DNA of 64,000 nucleotides from Nocardioides daedukensis (lineage in GTDB: Bacteria > Actinomycetota > Actinomycetes > Propionibacteriales > Nocardioidaceae), in contig NZ_JACCAA010000001.1 of the NCBI RefSeq assembly GCF_013408415.1, positions 310,001 to 374,000 on the forward strand, given 5' to 3'. This document shows, piece by piece, positions 10,874-19,648 of the stretch (positions within the stretch are counted from its first letter, which is position 1; every line of letters starts with the position of its first letter). Both the position numbers and the translations under genes were made by a program. The notes under the pieces were generated by a model, which did no database searches, was not told where the DNA came from, and saw only the letters and a program-made list of their open reading frames with translations.

Positions 10874-11896
10874 ATGGCTGGCTTGACGCAGGAACCGTTG
10901 CCTTCGGCTTCGGAGACGCCCCCGGAGTCTCCGGCCGCGGGAGAACCAGAGGTTCCCCAGGAGATCGCTGGCAGGTCGCCGCTGCGGATCGCCTTCGATC
11001 GACTCCGCAAGGATCCAGTGGCGATCGTCTGCTTCGGCATCGTCGTCCTCTTCGGCCTGATCGCGATCTTCGCCGGCACCCTGTCCGACCTCTTCGGAGT
11101 CTCGACCGACACTGTGCGGGCAAGTGATCGCATCGACCTGGCCACAGGCTTCGGGCTCAAGGGTCCGCCGTACCACGGGTTCGATCCTGAGCACCCGTTC
11201 GGCGTCGCCCCCGGCTCCGGGGACGACCTGCTCGCCAACTGGCTCTACGGCGCCCGCACCTCGCTGCTGATCGCCACCCTGGCAGTCGTCTTCTCCACGG
11301 TCGTGGGTGTCGTCCTCGGCCTGATCGCCGGTTACATGGGCGGAATGGTGGACCGGGTCATCCAGTTCATCACCGACATCTTCCTGACCATCCCGTTCCT
11401 CCTGGCTGCGTTGGCCGTCGCGCCGATCCTGGCCGAGCGGTTCGCCGGGAACCCGGCGGTCTTCGAGCAGGTCACCTTCTACTCGGTGATCGGCATCCTG
11501 TCGGTCTTCGGTTGGATGCAGATGGCTCGGATCATCCGCGGTGAGGTGCTCTCGCTGCGCGAGCGGGAGTTCGTCCAGGCCGCAAAGGTGATGGGCGTGC
11601 CGACCCACCGGATCCTGTTCAAGGAGATCCTCCCCAACCTGGTCGCCCCGATCGTCGTGGCCGTCTCCCTGGGCCTGCCGGCACTGGTGGCCGCCGAGGC
11701 GGGCCTGGCCTTCCTCGGCATCGGCGTCTACGGCCGGCCGTCATGGGGCCAGACGATCAACTCGGCAGTCCAATACTTCGACACCTACGCGCTCTACCTC
11801 TGGGAGCCCGTGATCGGGATCATGCTCCTGGTCGTCGCCCTCAACCTGCTCGGCGACGCGATCCGCGACGCCCTCGACCCGAAGACCCGGCGCTAG
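10874..11896 (+). CDS. ABC transporter permease, OppC/DppC type
   Basis: The 340-residue inner-membrane permease belongs to the peptide/nickel importer family. A cytoplasmic N-terminus rich in Pro and Glu (about 35 residues) precedes the first membrane helix (VAIVCFGIVVLFGLIAIFAG). After a periplasmic loop come five further helices. The EAA coupling loop is clear (REREFVQAAKVMGVP, then HRILFKEILPN), followed by LPALVAAEAGLAFLGIGV, the OppC signature. The ATG at 10874 gives a normal length. It is the first gene of the operon, ahead of the binding protein, whereas the more common order begins with the binding protein. Confidence 0.9.
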   Translation: MAGLTQEPLPSASETPPESPAAGEPEVPQEIAGRSPLRIAFDRLRKDPVAIVCFGIVVLFGLIAIFAGTLSDLFGVSTDTVRASDRIDLATGFGLKGPPYHGFDPEHPFGVAPGSGDDLLANWLYGARTSLLIATLAVVFSTVVGVVLGLIAGYMGGMVDRVIQFITDIFLTIPFLLAALAVAPILAERFAGNPAVFEQVTFYSVIGILSVFGWMQMARIIRGEVLSLREREFVQAAKVMGVPTHRILFKEILPNLVAPIVVAVSLGLPALVAAEAGLAFLGIGVYGRPSWGQTINSAVQYFDTYALYLWEPVIGIMLLVVALNLLGDAIRDALDPKTRR

Positions 11897-11961
11897 GCGC
11901 CACAAGACGTTGGCCCCGGTGCTCCGAGGTCACGACCACACCGAAAGAAAGGCTGGAAAAC

Positions 11962-13725
11962 ATGAGGCTCAACAAGCCTTTGGCTCTTGCCGCGAGCGCA
12001 TCGCTGCTCGTGCTTGCAGCGTGCGGCGGCGGCGGAGGTGACGAGGCCAAGAAGGCAGAAGCCTTCAAGGTCAGTGCCAAGCCCGTCGAGAAGAACGCGG
12101 AAGCGCAGGGCCCCGCCCCCGAGATCGAGGGTGCGCAGCAGGGTGGCACGGTCACCTTGATCCACCCCGACCCCGATGACGGCGCGGCCAGCCTGGACCC
12201 GACCTCGGGCTGGTCGGTGACCGATAACGGGATCATGCAGGACCTGATCTTCCGTTCGCTGACGACCTACCGTCAGAACCAGGAAACTGGTGCGATGGAG
12301 CTGGTCCCGGACCTCGCCACCGACCTCGGCACTCCCAACGCGGACAACACCGAGTGGAAGTTCACGATCAAGGACGGCGTGAAGTGGGAGAACGGCAAGC
12401 CCGTCACCGCTGAGGATGTCGCCTTCGGCATCAAGCGCTCGCTCGACACCGAGTCGGTCGAGGGCCCGGGTGCCCAGTACTCCGCCGAGTACTTCCTCGG
12501 CGGCGACAAGTACAAGGGTCCGTACGTCGACGGTGAGGACTTCGAGGCCGTCTCGGTCGAGGGCAACACCATCACGATCAAGATGTCCAAGCCGTTCCCG
12601 GACATGGACTACTGGGGCGCCTTCGCTGCCATCGGTCCGGTGCCCTCCGGCAAGGCGGGACAGCCCCCGGCCTACGGCCTGAAGCCGCTCTCCACGGGTC
12701 CCTACAAGGTCCAGAAGTTCACGCCGAACAAGGAGATCATCCTTGTCCGCAACGAGCAGTGGGACCCCAAGACCGACCCGGCCCGTCACCAGTACGTCGA
12801 CGGCTGGAACATCAAGTTCGACGAGGACACCAAGGCCTCCGACAAGCTGATGATCAGCAACAACGACGCATCCAAGACCACCATCCTCACCCAGCTCCAG
12901 GGCTCGAGCTACACCGAGGCGGTCAAGAAGCTCGGCAAGCGCGTTGTCGTTGCTCCGCAGACCTGCACCAGCTTCCTCTACCCGGACTACAAGAAGATCG
13001 ACAACGTCGACCTTCGTCGTGCGATCGCCTTCGCCTACGACTACGAGAACGTCTGGTCCGCGGGTGGCGAGATCCCCGGCACGACGCGCGTCATGGGCAA
13101 CTCCATCCTTCCCCCCGGCATGGCCGGTTATGACAAGGACATGGAGCCGATCCCGGGCGAGAAGGTTGAGTTCAACCCCGAGAAGGCCAAGGAGTACATG
13201 AAGAAGGCCGGCGTCGAGGAAGGCACCTTCGAGCTCTCGTGGGCCTACGACGCGTCCTCCCCCGAGGGCAAGGACGCCATGGAGCAGATCAAGCGTGGTT
13301 ACGAGGAGGCCGGCTTCAAGACCAAGGCCTACCCGTGGACCGACGGCTCGCTCTACGACGTCTGGACCGACCCGAACAACGAGGTCAACAAGAAGATCAA
13401 CATCAAGGGTGTCGCCTGGTGCCAGGACTGGCCCTCGCCGTTGACCTTCATCCCGGCGCTGTTCCAGACCGGTCAGCTCTACAACACCGGCGGTTTCTCG
13501 GAGAAGTCGATCGACGCCGAGATGAAGAAGATCCCGTCGCTGCCGATCGAGGAGCAGGCTGACGCGTGGGGTGCCCTGGACAAGAAGATCAACCAGGAGT
13601 TCTACCCGGCCGTCAACATCGGCTACCTCAACAACCTCTTCGTCTACGGAGAGAAGATCGGCAACTTCCAGAACGATGACGCTCAGGGATACCCGAACCT
13701 GAAGGACATCTACATCAAGAAGTGA
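11962..13725 (+). CDS. Peptide-type ABC transporter substrate-binding lipoprotein
   Basis: The 587-residue extracytoplasmic binding protein (SBP family 5, OppA/DppA type) feeds the neighbouring permeases. The signal peptide MRLNKPLALAASASLLVL ends in the lipobox LAAC with Cys21 as the lipidated residue. A flexible 40-residue linker follows before the family-5 core; typical features are DGVKWENGKPVTAEDVAFGI and the ISNNDASKT region. The ATG at 11962 was chosen because it begins the signal peptide and has a purine-rich AAAGAAAGG about 10 bp upstream; the frame stays open further upstream but is not signal-like there. The substrate cannot be deduced. Two strong hairpins follow. Confidence 0.92.
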   Translation: MRLNKPLALAASASLLVLAACGGGGGDEAKKAEAFKVSAKPVEKNAEAQGPAPEIEGAQQGGTVTLIHPDPDDGAASLDPTSGWSVTDNGIMQDLIFRSLTTYRQNQETGAMELVPDLATDLGTPNADNTEWKFTIKDGVKWENGKPVTAEDVAFGIKRSLDTESVEGPGAQYSAEYFLGGDKYKGPYVDGEDFEAVSVEGNTITIKMSKPFPDMDYWGAFAAIGPVPSGKAGQPPAYGLKPLSTGPYKVQKFTPNKEIILVRNEQWDPKTDPARHQYVDGWNIKFDEDTKASDKLMISNNDASKTTILTQLQGSSYTEAVKKLGKRVVVAPQTCTSFLYPDYKKIDNVDLRRAIAFAYDYENVWSAGGEIPGTTRVMGNSILPPGMAGYDKDMEPIPGEKVEFNPEKAKEYMKKAGVEEGTFELSWAYDASSPEGKDAMEQIKRGYEEAGFKTKAYPWTDGSLYDVWTDPNNEVNKKINIKGVAWCQDWPSPLTFIPALFQTGQLYNTGGFSEKSIDAEMKKIPSLPIEEQADAWGALDKKINQEFYPAVNIGYLNNLFVYGEKIGNFQNDDAQGYPNLKDIYIKK

Positions 13726-13731
13726 TGATGT

Positions 13732-13778
13732 CCCGGTCCGGGGCCGGGTCAGCCATGGCTGACCCGGCTCGGACCGGG
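13732..13778 (+). terminator. Large palindromic hairpin after the binding-protein gene
   Basis: The 26-bp segment 13743-13768 is a perfect palindrome, and it is extended by 9-bp complementary arms at 13732-13740 and 13770-13778. The RNA would form a long, very stable stem. There is no T-run. It probably stabilises or partly terminates the upstream mRNA so that the binding protein is made in excess over downstream components. Confidence 0.6.
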
Positions 13779-13793
13779 TCTGCACGACAGCGG

Positions 13794-13826
13794 TCGGGGT
13801 GGGCAGGACTACCTGCCTCACCCCGA
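13794..13826 (+). terminator. Second hairpin between binding-protein and permease genes
   Basis: TCGGGGTGGGCAGG at 13794-13807 pairs with CCTGCCTCACCCCGA at 13812-13826, with a single bulged base and a 4-nt loop. It lies 44 bp before the oppB-type start. Confidence 0.55.
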
Positions 13827-13869
13827 CACCGCCCCTGCTCGACGCTGCACTCCACCAAGAAAGTGCCCG

Positions 13870-14871
13870 ATGCTTGCTTATGTCCTGAAGCGGTTGATCG
13901 CCGGCTTCATGGTCGTGGTCATCATCTCGATGATGGTCTACGCCCTGTTCTGGTATGGCCCGAAGAGCCCCGCGAAGCCCCTGTGCGACTCGGAGCGCAG
14001 TCGTGGCTGTGACCCGGCGACCATCGAGCGCTATGAAGCAAAGCTCGGGTTCAACAACCCGATCCACGAGGAATACGGCAAGTGGGCCAAGGGCCTCGTG
14101 GCGGGTCGCACGATCACCGTGGGCTCCACGGACATCCAGTGCGACGCACCGTGCCTGGGCCTGTCGAACCGGAACCGTCAGCCGGTCTTCGAGCAGCTGA
14201 TGACGAAGATCCCGGCCACCGTGAGCCTGGCGGTGGGTGCCGCGTTCCTTTATCTGGCAGTCGGCGTCACGGTCGGGGTGATGGCTGCCCGCAGACGGGG
14301 CAGCTTCACCGACAAGGCGCTGGTCAGCACGTCGCTGTTCATGACGTCGATCCCCTATTACCTGGTCGCGCTGATCGTCATGCTCTACACGACGCTGACG
14401 CTCGACATCGTCGACAAGGGCTATGTGTCGCTCGCCGACGGCGGCATCGGCGGATGGTTCTCGCACCTACTTGTGCCCTGGCTGGTGCTGGGGATCTACG
14501 GATCGACGCAATACACCCGATTCTCGCGCGGGGCGATGGTTGAGTCCCTCAGCGAGGACTACATCCGCACCGCCAAGGCAAAGGGCCTCCCGGGCCGCAC
14601 CGTCGTCTACAAGCACGCGCTGCGCTCGGCCCTCGTGCCCGTCGTGACGATCTTCGGGATCGACTTCGCCTTCCTGCTCGCCGGGACGGTGTTCACCGAG
14701 AAGATCTTCGACATCCAGGGCATGGGCCTGTGGGCGCTGGATGCGACGTACATCAAGGACCTGCCAGTGGTCCAGGCCACTGTCCTGGTCGGCGCGGTGA
14801 TCATCGTGCTGGCCAACATCGTCGTCGACCTGCTCTACAGCGTGCTCGACCCCCGAGTGAGGCTTTCGTGA
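13870..14871 (+). CDS. ABC transporter permease, OppB/DppB type
   Basis: The 333-residue permease begins with MLAYVLKRLIAGFMVVV, the usual OppB first helix, and has six predicted membrane segments. The coupling loop reads SEDYIRTAKAKGLPGRTVVY, followed by KHALRSALVPVVTIFG, and the C-terminus ends in DLLYSVLDPRVRLS, all hallmarks of OppB. It would form the heterodimeric channel with the OppC-type protein. The loop after helix 1 contains four Cys residues (about positions 38-97), which is more than usual. The stop overlaps the next GTG (GTGA), so translation is coupled. Confidence 0.92.
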   Translation: MLAYVLKRLIAGFMVVVIISMMVYALFWYGPKSPAKPLCDSERSRGCDPATIERYEAKLGFNNPIHEEYGKWAKGLVAGRTITVGSTDIQCDAPCLGLSNRNRQPVFEQLMTKIPATVSLAVGAAFLYLAVGVTVGVMAARRRGSFTDKALVSTSLFMTSIPYYLVALIVMLYTTLTLDIVDKGYVSLADGGIGGWFSHLLVPWLVLGIYGSTQYTRFSRGAMVESLSEDYIRTAKAKGLPGRTVVYKHALRSALVPVVTIFGIDFAFLLAGTVFTEKIFDIQGMGLWALDATYIKDLPVVQATVLVGAVIIVLANIVVDLLYSVLDPRVRLS

Positions 14872-15950
14872 CACATCCGAACAACGACCGACTGACGGAC
14901 GAGCCGTTCCTCGTCGTCGAGGACCTGACCGTCAAGTTCCCCACCGCGGACGGCCTCGTGAACGCCGTGAGTGGCCTGTCCTACTCCGTCGAGCTCGGCA
15001 AGACGCTCGGCATCGTGGGGGAGTCCGGTTCGGGCAAGTCCGTCTCCAGCATGGCGATCCTCGGGCTGCACGACGCCAAGCGTTCGCAGATCACCGGCTC
15101 CATCCGCGTCGGCGGCAAGGAGCTGCTCGGGCTGTCCGAGGACAAGATGCGCCCGATCCGCGGCAACCAGGTCGCGATGATCTTCCAGGACGCGCTCGCG
15201 GCGCTGCACCCGTTCTTCCGGGTCGGCGCGCAGCTCTCCGAGGCCTACATGGTGCACAACCCCAAGGCCTCCAAGCGGGACGCCCGCAAGGTGGCGATCG
15301 AGATGCTCGACCGGGTCGGCATCCCGCAGCCGGACCGTCGCTACAGCGACTTCCCGCACCAGTTCTCCGGTGGGATGCGGCAACGAGCGATGATCGCGAT
15401 GGGGCTGATCAACAACCCCCAGCTGCTGATCGCCGATGAGCCGACCACCGCACTCGACGTGACCGTGCAGGCGCAGATCCTCGACCTGCTCGGTGACCTG
15501 CAGCGCGAGTACAACTCTGCCGTCGTGATCATCACCCACGACCTCGGTGTGATCGCCGAGATGGCCGACGACGTGCTGGTGATGTACGCCGGCCGCGCGG
15601 TCGAGTACGGCGCCGCCAAGGAACTGCTGACCCACCCCGAGATGCCCTACACCTGGGGCCTGCTCTCGAGCGTCCCGGACGTCAGCGCGGACACCGACGC
15701 CCGCCTGATCCCGATCCCGGGCAACCCGCCCAGCCTGCTCCGCCCGCCGAGCGGCTGCGCCTTCCACCCCAGGTGCGTGCACACCTCCAAGGTGCCCGGT
15801 GACCTGTGCTTCACCGAACTGCCGGAGCTCGTGCCGGGACAGCGCGGCGGAATGCACGTCAAGCGCTGCCACCTGGTCAACCCCGATGAGATCTACCGCG
15901 CCGAGGTGCTGCCGGAGATCGCCCCCGACCTTGCCGAGGAGAACCAGTGA
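14868..15950 (+). CDS. ABC transporter ATP-binding protein, OppD/DppD type
   Basis: The 360-residue ATPase has Walker A GESGSGKS at residues 51-58, the signature FSGGMRQRAMIAMGL, Walker B LLIADEPTTALD and a switch His in IITHDLGVI. The C-terminal oligopeptide-transporter extension includes a Cys cluster (GCAFHPRCVH, then RCHL), which in the family can carry an iron-sulfur cluster. GTG at 14868, overlapping the oppB-type stop, was chosen because it starts just before the conserved FLVVEDLTVKF strand. It works as a heterodimer with the next gene product. Confidence 0.93.
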   Translation: MTHPNNDRLTDEPFLVVEDLTVKFPTADGLVNAVSGLSYSVELGKTLGIVGESGSGKSVSSMAILGLHDAKRSQITGSIRVGGKELLGLSEDKMRPIRGNQVAMIFQDALAALHPFFRVGAQLSEAYMVHNPKASKRDARKVAIEMLDRVGIPQPDRRYSDFPHQFSGGMRQRAMIAMGLINNPQLLIADEPTTALDVTVQAQILDLLGDLQREYNSAVVIITHDLGVIAEMADDVLVMYAGRAVEYGAAKELLTHPEMPYTWGLLSSVPDVSADTDARLIPIPGNPPSLLRPPSGCAFHPRCVHTSKVPGDLCFTELPELVPGQRGGMHVKRCHLVNPDEIYRAEVLPEIAPDLAEENQ

Positions 15951-17245
15951 GCGACAAGGCCACCAGCCAAGGCGCGCCAGAGCCCGTGGACGGCCAGAAC
16001 CCGACCCGCGGCAACGCCGGGCAGGACGCCGACGCCAAGGAGCTGGGACACCCGGTCTCCTTCGAGTCGAGCGTGGCCATGGGACACACAGCCGCCAGCG
16101 TCGACCGGTCCCGCGGCTCGGTGCTGTCGGTGGACAACTTGCGGATGTACTTCCCGGTGAAGTCCTCGGGCCTGCGTCGCACCGTGGGTCACGTGCAGGC
16201 AGTCGATGGCGTCTCCTTCGAGGTTCCGCGCGGCAGCTCCCTGGGACTCGTCGGTGAGTCCGGCTGCGGCAAGTCCACCACCGGTCGCCTGATCACCCGG
16301 CTCTACGAGCCGACCGGTGGATCGATGATGTTCGAGGGTCACGACCTGGCGAAGATCTCCAATCGCGCGATGAAGCCGTTGCGCAAGGACATCCAGATGA
16401 TCTTCCAGGACCCCTACACCTCGCTGAACCCCCGGCACACGGTCGGCGCCATCATCGGCACGCCGCTCTCTGTGCACAACGTGGTGCCCAAGAAGAAGAT
16501 CCTGTCGCGGGTCCAGGAGCTCCTCGAGGTCGTGGGGCTCAACCCCGAGCACTACAACCGCTATCCGAACGAGTTCTCCGGCGGCCAGCGCCAGCGCATC
16601 GGCATCGCCCGCGCACTGGCACTGCAGCCGAAGCTGATGGTCGCCGATGAGCCGGTCTCCGCGCTCGACGTCTCGATCCAGGCGCAGGTGATCAACCTGC
16701 TGCAGGACCTGCAGAAGGAGTTCGACATCTCCTTCCTGTTCATCGCTCACGACCTGGCCGTGGTCCGGCACTTCTGTCCCGAGGTCGCAGTGATGTACCT
16801 CGGCAAGATCGTCGAGATCGCCGACCGGGAGACCCTCTACAAGCGTTCGCACCACCCCTACACCCAGGCACTGCTCTCGGCCGTGCCCGACGTGAAGCAG
16901 GCGGCCATCGGCGGCCGTCGCGAGCGGATCATGCTGCAGGGCGACGTGCCCTCGCCGATCAACCCGCCCTCGGGCTGCCGGTTCCGCACCCGCTGTCCCT
17001 TGGCGCGCGAGATCTGCGCGAAGGTCGAGCCCCCGATGCTCCAGGTCGGTCCGCGGCACAAGGTTGCCTGTCACTTCGCCGGCGAGCTGGGCCACCACCC
17101 GCACGACCCGGTGACCGCGCGCATGCTCGGCGTCGACAACGACGGGAACCCGGACCCGGGGGCCAGCCCGTCGGACATCGGCAACTCGCCGGGCTTCTCC
17201 GACGTGTGGTTCGACCTCAAGGAGCGCCGGACGGTCAAGCCCTGA
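15947..17245 (+). CDS. ABC transporter ATP-binding protein, OppF/DppF type
   Basis: The 432-residue ATPase has Walker A GESGCGKST near residue 103-111, signature FSGGQRQRIGIARAL, Walker B LMVADEPVSALD and switch His in FIAHDLAVV. The Cys-containing C-terminal extension (SGCRFRTRCPLAREIC) matches OppF. About 65 N-terminal residues before the first strand are low-complexity and polar, and about 60 C-terminal residues extend past the family core; both are longer than usual. GTG overlaps the preceding stop by 4 bp. It is the last gene of the importer operon. Confidence 0.92.
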   Translation: MSDKATSQGAPEPVDGQNPTRGNAGQDADAKELGHPVSFESSVAMGHTAASVDRSRGSVLSVDNLRMYFPVKSSGLRRTVGHVQAVDGVSFEVPRGSSLGLVGESGCGKSTTGRLITRLYEPTGGSMMFEGHDLAKISNRAMKPLRKDIQMIFQDPYTSLNPRHTVGAIIGTPLSVHNVVPKKKILSRVQELLEVVGLNPEHYNRYPNEFSGGQRQRIGIARALALQPKLMVADEPVSALDVSIQAQVINLLQDLQKEFDISFLFIAHDLAVVRHFCPEVAVMYLGKIVEIADRETLYKRSHHPYTQALLSAVPDVKQAAIGGRRERIMLQGDVPSPINPPSGCRFRTRCPLAREICAKVEPPMLQVGPRHKVACHFAGELGHHPHDPVTARMLGVDNDGNPDPGASPSDIGNSPGFSDVWFDLKERRTVKP

Positions 17246-17288
17246 GCCACGTGCCAGGCACGCGTCAGCTCGGGTCAGATGATCACAG

Positions 17289-17308
17289 AGGCCCGCACGG
17301 GCGGGCTT
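17289..17308 (+). terminator. Hairpin after the importer operon
   Basis: AGGCCCGC and GCGGGCTT pair over 8 bp (one G-U) around a 4-nt loop, 44 bp past the operon's last stop and before the rarA promoter. There is no T-run, so it is a weak terminator candidate. Confidence 0.4.
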
Positions 17309-17355
17309 GCCGACCGAGCGGCGGCGCGCTCACGTGCGGCACATAGGGTGGCACG

Positions 17356-18741
17356 GTGACTGAGGGACTCTTCGAGGTTGACGGCGGCGCGGGCGCGAAA
17401 CCGCGCAGCGGCAGCGGTTCGCTGGCGGGCAACACGCACTCGTCCGCACCGCTGGCGGTGCGGATGCGTCCCCGCACGCTCGACGAGCTCGTCGGCCAAC
17501 AACAGCTGCGCGCGACCGGATCGCCGCTGCGCCAGCTGATCGAGGGCGATCAGTCGATGTCCCTGCTGCTGTGGGGCCCGCCGGGGACCGGGAAGACGAC
17601 GATCGCCTCGATCCTGTCCGGACAGACGAACCGGAAGTTCGTCGAGGTCTCGGCAGTGGCGGCCGGTGTGAAGGAGGTCCGCGCAGCGATAGACGCTGCC
17701 CGTGCCAACCTGGTCAACACCGGCAACGAGACGGTCCTGTTCGTCGACGAGGTGCACCGCTTCACCAAGGCGCAGCAGGACGCCCTGCTGCCCGGTGTCG
17801 AGAATCGCTGGGTCACCCTGGTTGCGGCGACCACCGAGAACCCGTTCTTCTCCGTCATCTCGCCGTTGCTCTCGCGCTCCCTGCTGCTCCGCCTCGAGTC
17901 GCTCACCGACGACGACATCCGCGCGGTGATGCAGCAGGCGTTGACCGATGAGCGCGGCCTCGCCGGGACCTTCACGCTCGACGAGGACGCCCTTGAGCAC
18001 CTCGTGCGCCTGGCCGGGGGAGACGCCCGCCGGTCGCTGACCTACCTCGAGGCTGCTGCCGGCGCTGCCCAGAGCAGCGGGTCGACGACCATCGACCTGG
18101 CCACCGCGGAGACCGCGGTCGACCAGGCTGCCGTGCGCTACGACCGCCAGGGCGACCAGCACTACGACGTGATCTCCGCCTTCATCAAATCGATCCGCGG
18201 CTCGGACGTGGACGCTGCCCTGCACTACCTGGCCAGGATGATGGCGGCCGGTGAGGATCCGCGCTTCATCGCCCGTCGGCTGGTGATCTCGGCCAGCGAG
18301 GACATCGGCCTGGCCGACCCCACGGCGCTGACCACCGCCGTGGCGGCTGCCCAAGCGGTGCAGCTGATCGGCATGCCCGAGGCCCGCCTCAACCTGGCCC
18401 AGGCCACGATCGCCTTGGCCGTCGCGCCCAAGTCCAACGCCGTGATCCGGGCGATCGACGCCGCGAGCAGCGACGTACGCGCCGGAAAGATCGGGCAGGT
18501 CCCGCCGCACCTGCGCGACGCGCACTATGCCGGCGCCAAGAAGGTGGGGCACGGACCCGGCGCCGCCAAGCCCTATATCTACTCCCACGACGAGCCCTTC
18601 GGCATCGCCGAGCAGCAATATGCCCCCGACGAGATCGGCGACGCCCGCTACTACCAGCCGACGAGCCTCGGCGCCGAGGCCACGATCAAGGATCGTTGGG
18701 AACGGGTCCGCCGGATGATCCGCGGCTCGGACCCACGATAG
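17356..18741 (+). CDS. rarA: Replication-associated recombination protein A (AAA+ ATPase)
   Basis: RarA/MgsA is a clamp-loader-like AAA+ ATPase that acts at stalled replication forks. The 461-residue product has Walker A GPPGTGKT at residues 74-81, Walker [10 protein letters not shown], sensor 1 [11 protein letters not shown] and an arginine-finger region [11 protein letters not shown]. The C-terminal tetramerisation domain ends with [19 protein letters not shown] sequence and RYYQPTSLG. The GTG start lies 6 bp after a TAGGGT -10 box (17344-17349), so the mRNA is probably leaderless. The rarA-to-alaS order is conserved in actinobacteria, although rpsD, which is in this interval in Streptomyces, is absent. 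Confidence 0.94.
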   Translation: MTEGLFEVDGGAGAKPRSGSGSLAGNTHSSAPLAVRMRPRTLDELVGQQQLRATGSPLRQLIEGDQSMSLLLWGPPGTGKTTIASILSGQTNRKFVEVSAVAAGVKEVRAAIDAARANLVNTGNETVLFVDEVHRFTKAQQDALLPGVENRWVTLVAATTENPFFSVISPLLSRSLLLRLESLTDDDIRAVMQQALTDERGLAGTFTLDEDALEHLVRLAGGDARRSLTYLEAAAGAAQSSGSTTIDLATAETAVDQAAVRYDRQGDQHYDVISAFIKSIRGSDVDAALHYLARMMAAGEDPRFIARRLVISASEDIGLADPTALTTAVAAAQAVQLIGMPEARLNLAQATIALAVAPKSNAVIRAIDAASSDVRAGKIGQVPPHLRDAHYAGAKKVGHGPGAAKPYIYSHDEPFGIAEQQYAPDEIGDARYYQPTSLGAEATIKDRWERVRRMIRGSDPR

Positions 18742-18752
18742 GCTCGCGCATC

Positions 18753-19319
18753 ATGATCACTGAGGACCTCCTTGTGCCTGCCGCACTGGGCTTGGTGGCG
18801 TTTGTGCTTGCCATCGGCCTCCTGGTCGTCGTCGTCCTGCTGCGCCGCGACCGGGCCCGTGCGCGTGAGCAGCTGGCCGCGAGTGCCGCCGAGTCGGCAG
18901 CGCTGCATGCGCGCATCGACGAGCTGGCCCAGCGCGTCACCCCCGGTGACTCACCGCCCGGTCGCTCCAGCCAGCAGGAGTTCGTGATCACCCAGATGGG
19001 GGATCCCGACAGGGCGGACGACGAGGCCTCGAGGCCGATCCCGCAGCGGCACATCGACGGGCGCCTCTTCGCCGACATCGTGCTGCGTGAGTCGTTCGTC
19101 AAGGCCGCCTCACTGACCCACGGCGTACGCCGGGCCCTCTCGCCCGAGACCCGCAACCGGATCCGCTTCGAGATGAAGCGCGAGGTCAAGAGAGCCCGCA
19201 AGGAGCGCAAGGTGCAGATGCGCGACGTACGCCGAGAGCTCGCCGAGCGTCAGCGTGAGGCACGCCAGCGCGCGAACCGGCCATCGCCATCCGCGTCGAC
19301 CGAGGAGGGTGCCGCATGA
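18753..19319 (+). CDS. Small membrane-anchored protein with basic coiled-coil tail
   Basis: The 188-residue protein has one N-terminal membrane helix (about residues 8-30, AALGLVAFVLAIGLLVVVVLL), a short helical segment, a polar linker and a C-terminal region very rich in Lys, Arg and Glu that is predicted to be helical. It occupies the position of a DUF948 gene in Streptomyces, but I do not see clear DUF948 features, so no function is assigned. The ATG lies 8 bp after TAGGCT (18739-18744), which overlaps the rarA stop codon; expression is probably leaderless. The stop overlaps the next ATG by 4 bp. Confidence 0.75.
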   Translation: MITEDLLVPAALGLVAFVLAIGLLVVVVLLRRDRARAREQLAASAAESAALHARIDELAQRVTPGDSPPGRSSQQEFVITQMGDPDRADDEASRPIPQRHIDGRLFADIVLRESFVKAASLTHGVRRALSPETRNRIRFEMKREVKRARKERKVQMRDVRRELAERQREARQRANRPSPSASTEEGAA

Positions 19320-19648
19320 GCCGCGCCCTCTGGTTCGCCGCCGGGGCAGGTGCCTCGGTCTATGCCATGAACAAGGCCCGCCGATTGCGGGAGTCGGTCA
19401 CCATCGACGGGCTCCGCGACCGCGCCAGCGGACTCGCCCTCGGGGCGCGGATGCTGCGCCAGGAGGTCGCCCAGGGCCAGGTGGAGAAGGAGAGCGAGCT
19501 GCGCGAGCGGCTCGGACTCGTCCCGTCCGGCACTCGGGAGCTGGAGTCAGGATCCGGACAAGGACGCCATCGCGCCGAGCCGCCACCCGGACTCCCCACC
19601 GCCACGAACTCGAACCCCTCACAGCACAACCAGGAAGGCACCCACTGA
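19316..19648 (+). CDS. DUF6167-like small protein
   Basis: The 110-residue protein begins MSRALWFAAGAGASVYAMN, a short hydrophobic anchor, followed by KARRLRESVTIDGLRDR and a helix, then a Pro/Ser/Asn-rich disordered tail. The N-terminal pattern and its position immediately before alaS match the actinobacterial DUF6167 family, whose function is not known to me. It overlaps both neighbours: ATGA with the upstream gene and TGATG with alaS. Confidence 0.75.
   Translation: MSRALWFAAGAGASVYAMNKARRLRESVTIDGLRDRASGLALGARMLRQEVAQGQVEKESELRERLGLVPSGTRELESGSGQGRHRAEPPPGLPTATNSNPSQHNQEGTH

Noticed and set aside
11893..14466. 857-codon minus-strand frame across the importer genes
   Set aside because: It runs opposite two clear transporter genes and crosses the intergenic hairpins; composition is shadow-like.
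17246..17280. GTGCCAGGCAC palindrome after the importer operon
   Set aside because: Only 11 bp with no room for an RNA loop; too short to call an operator on its own.
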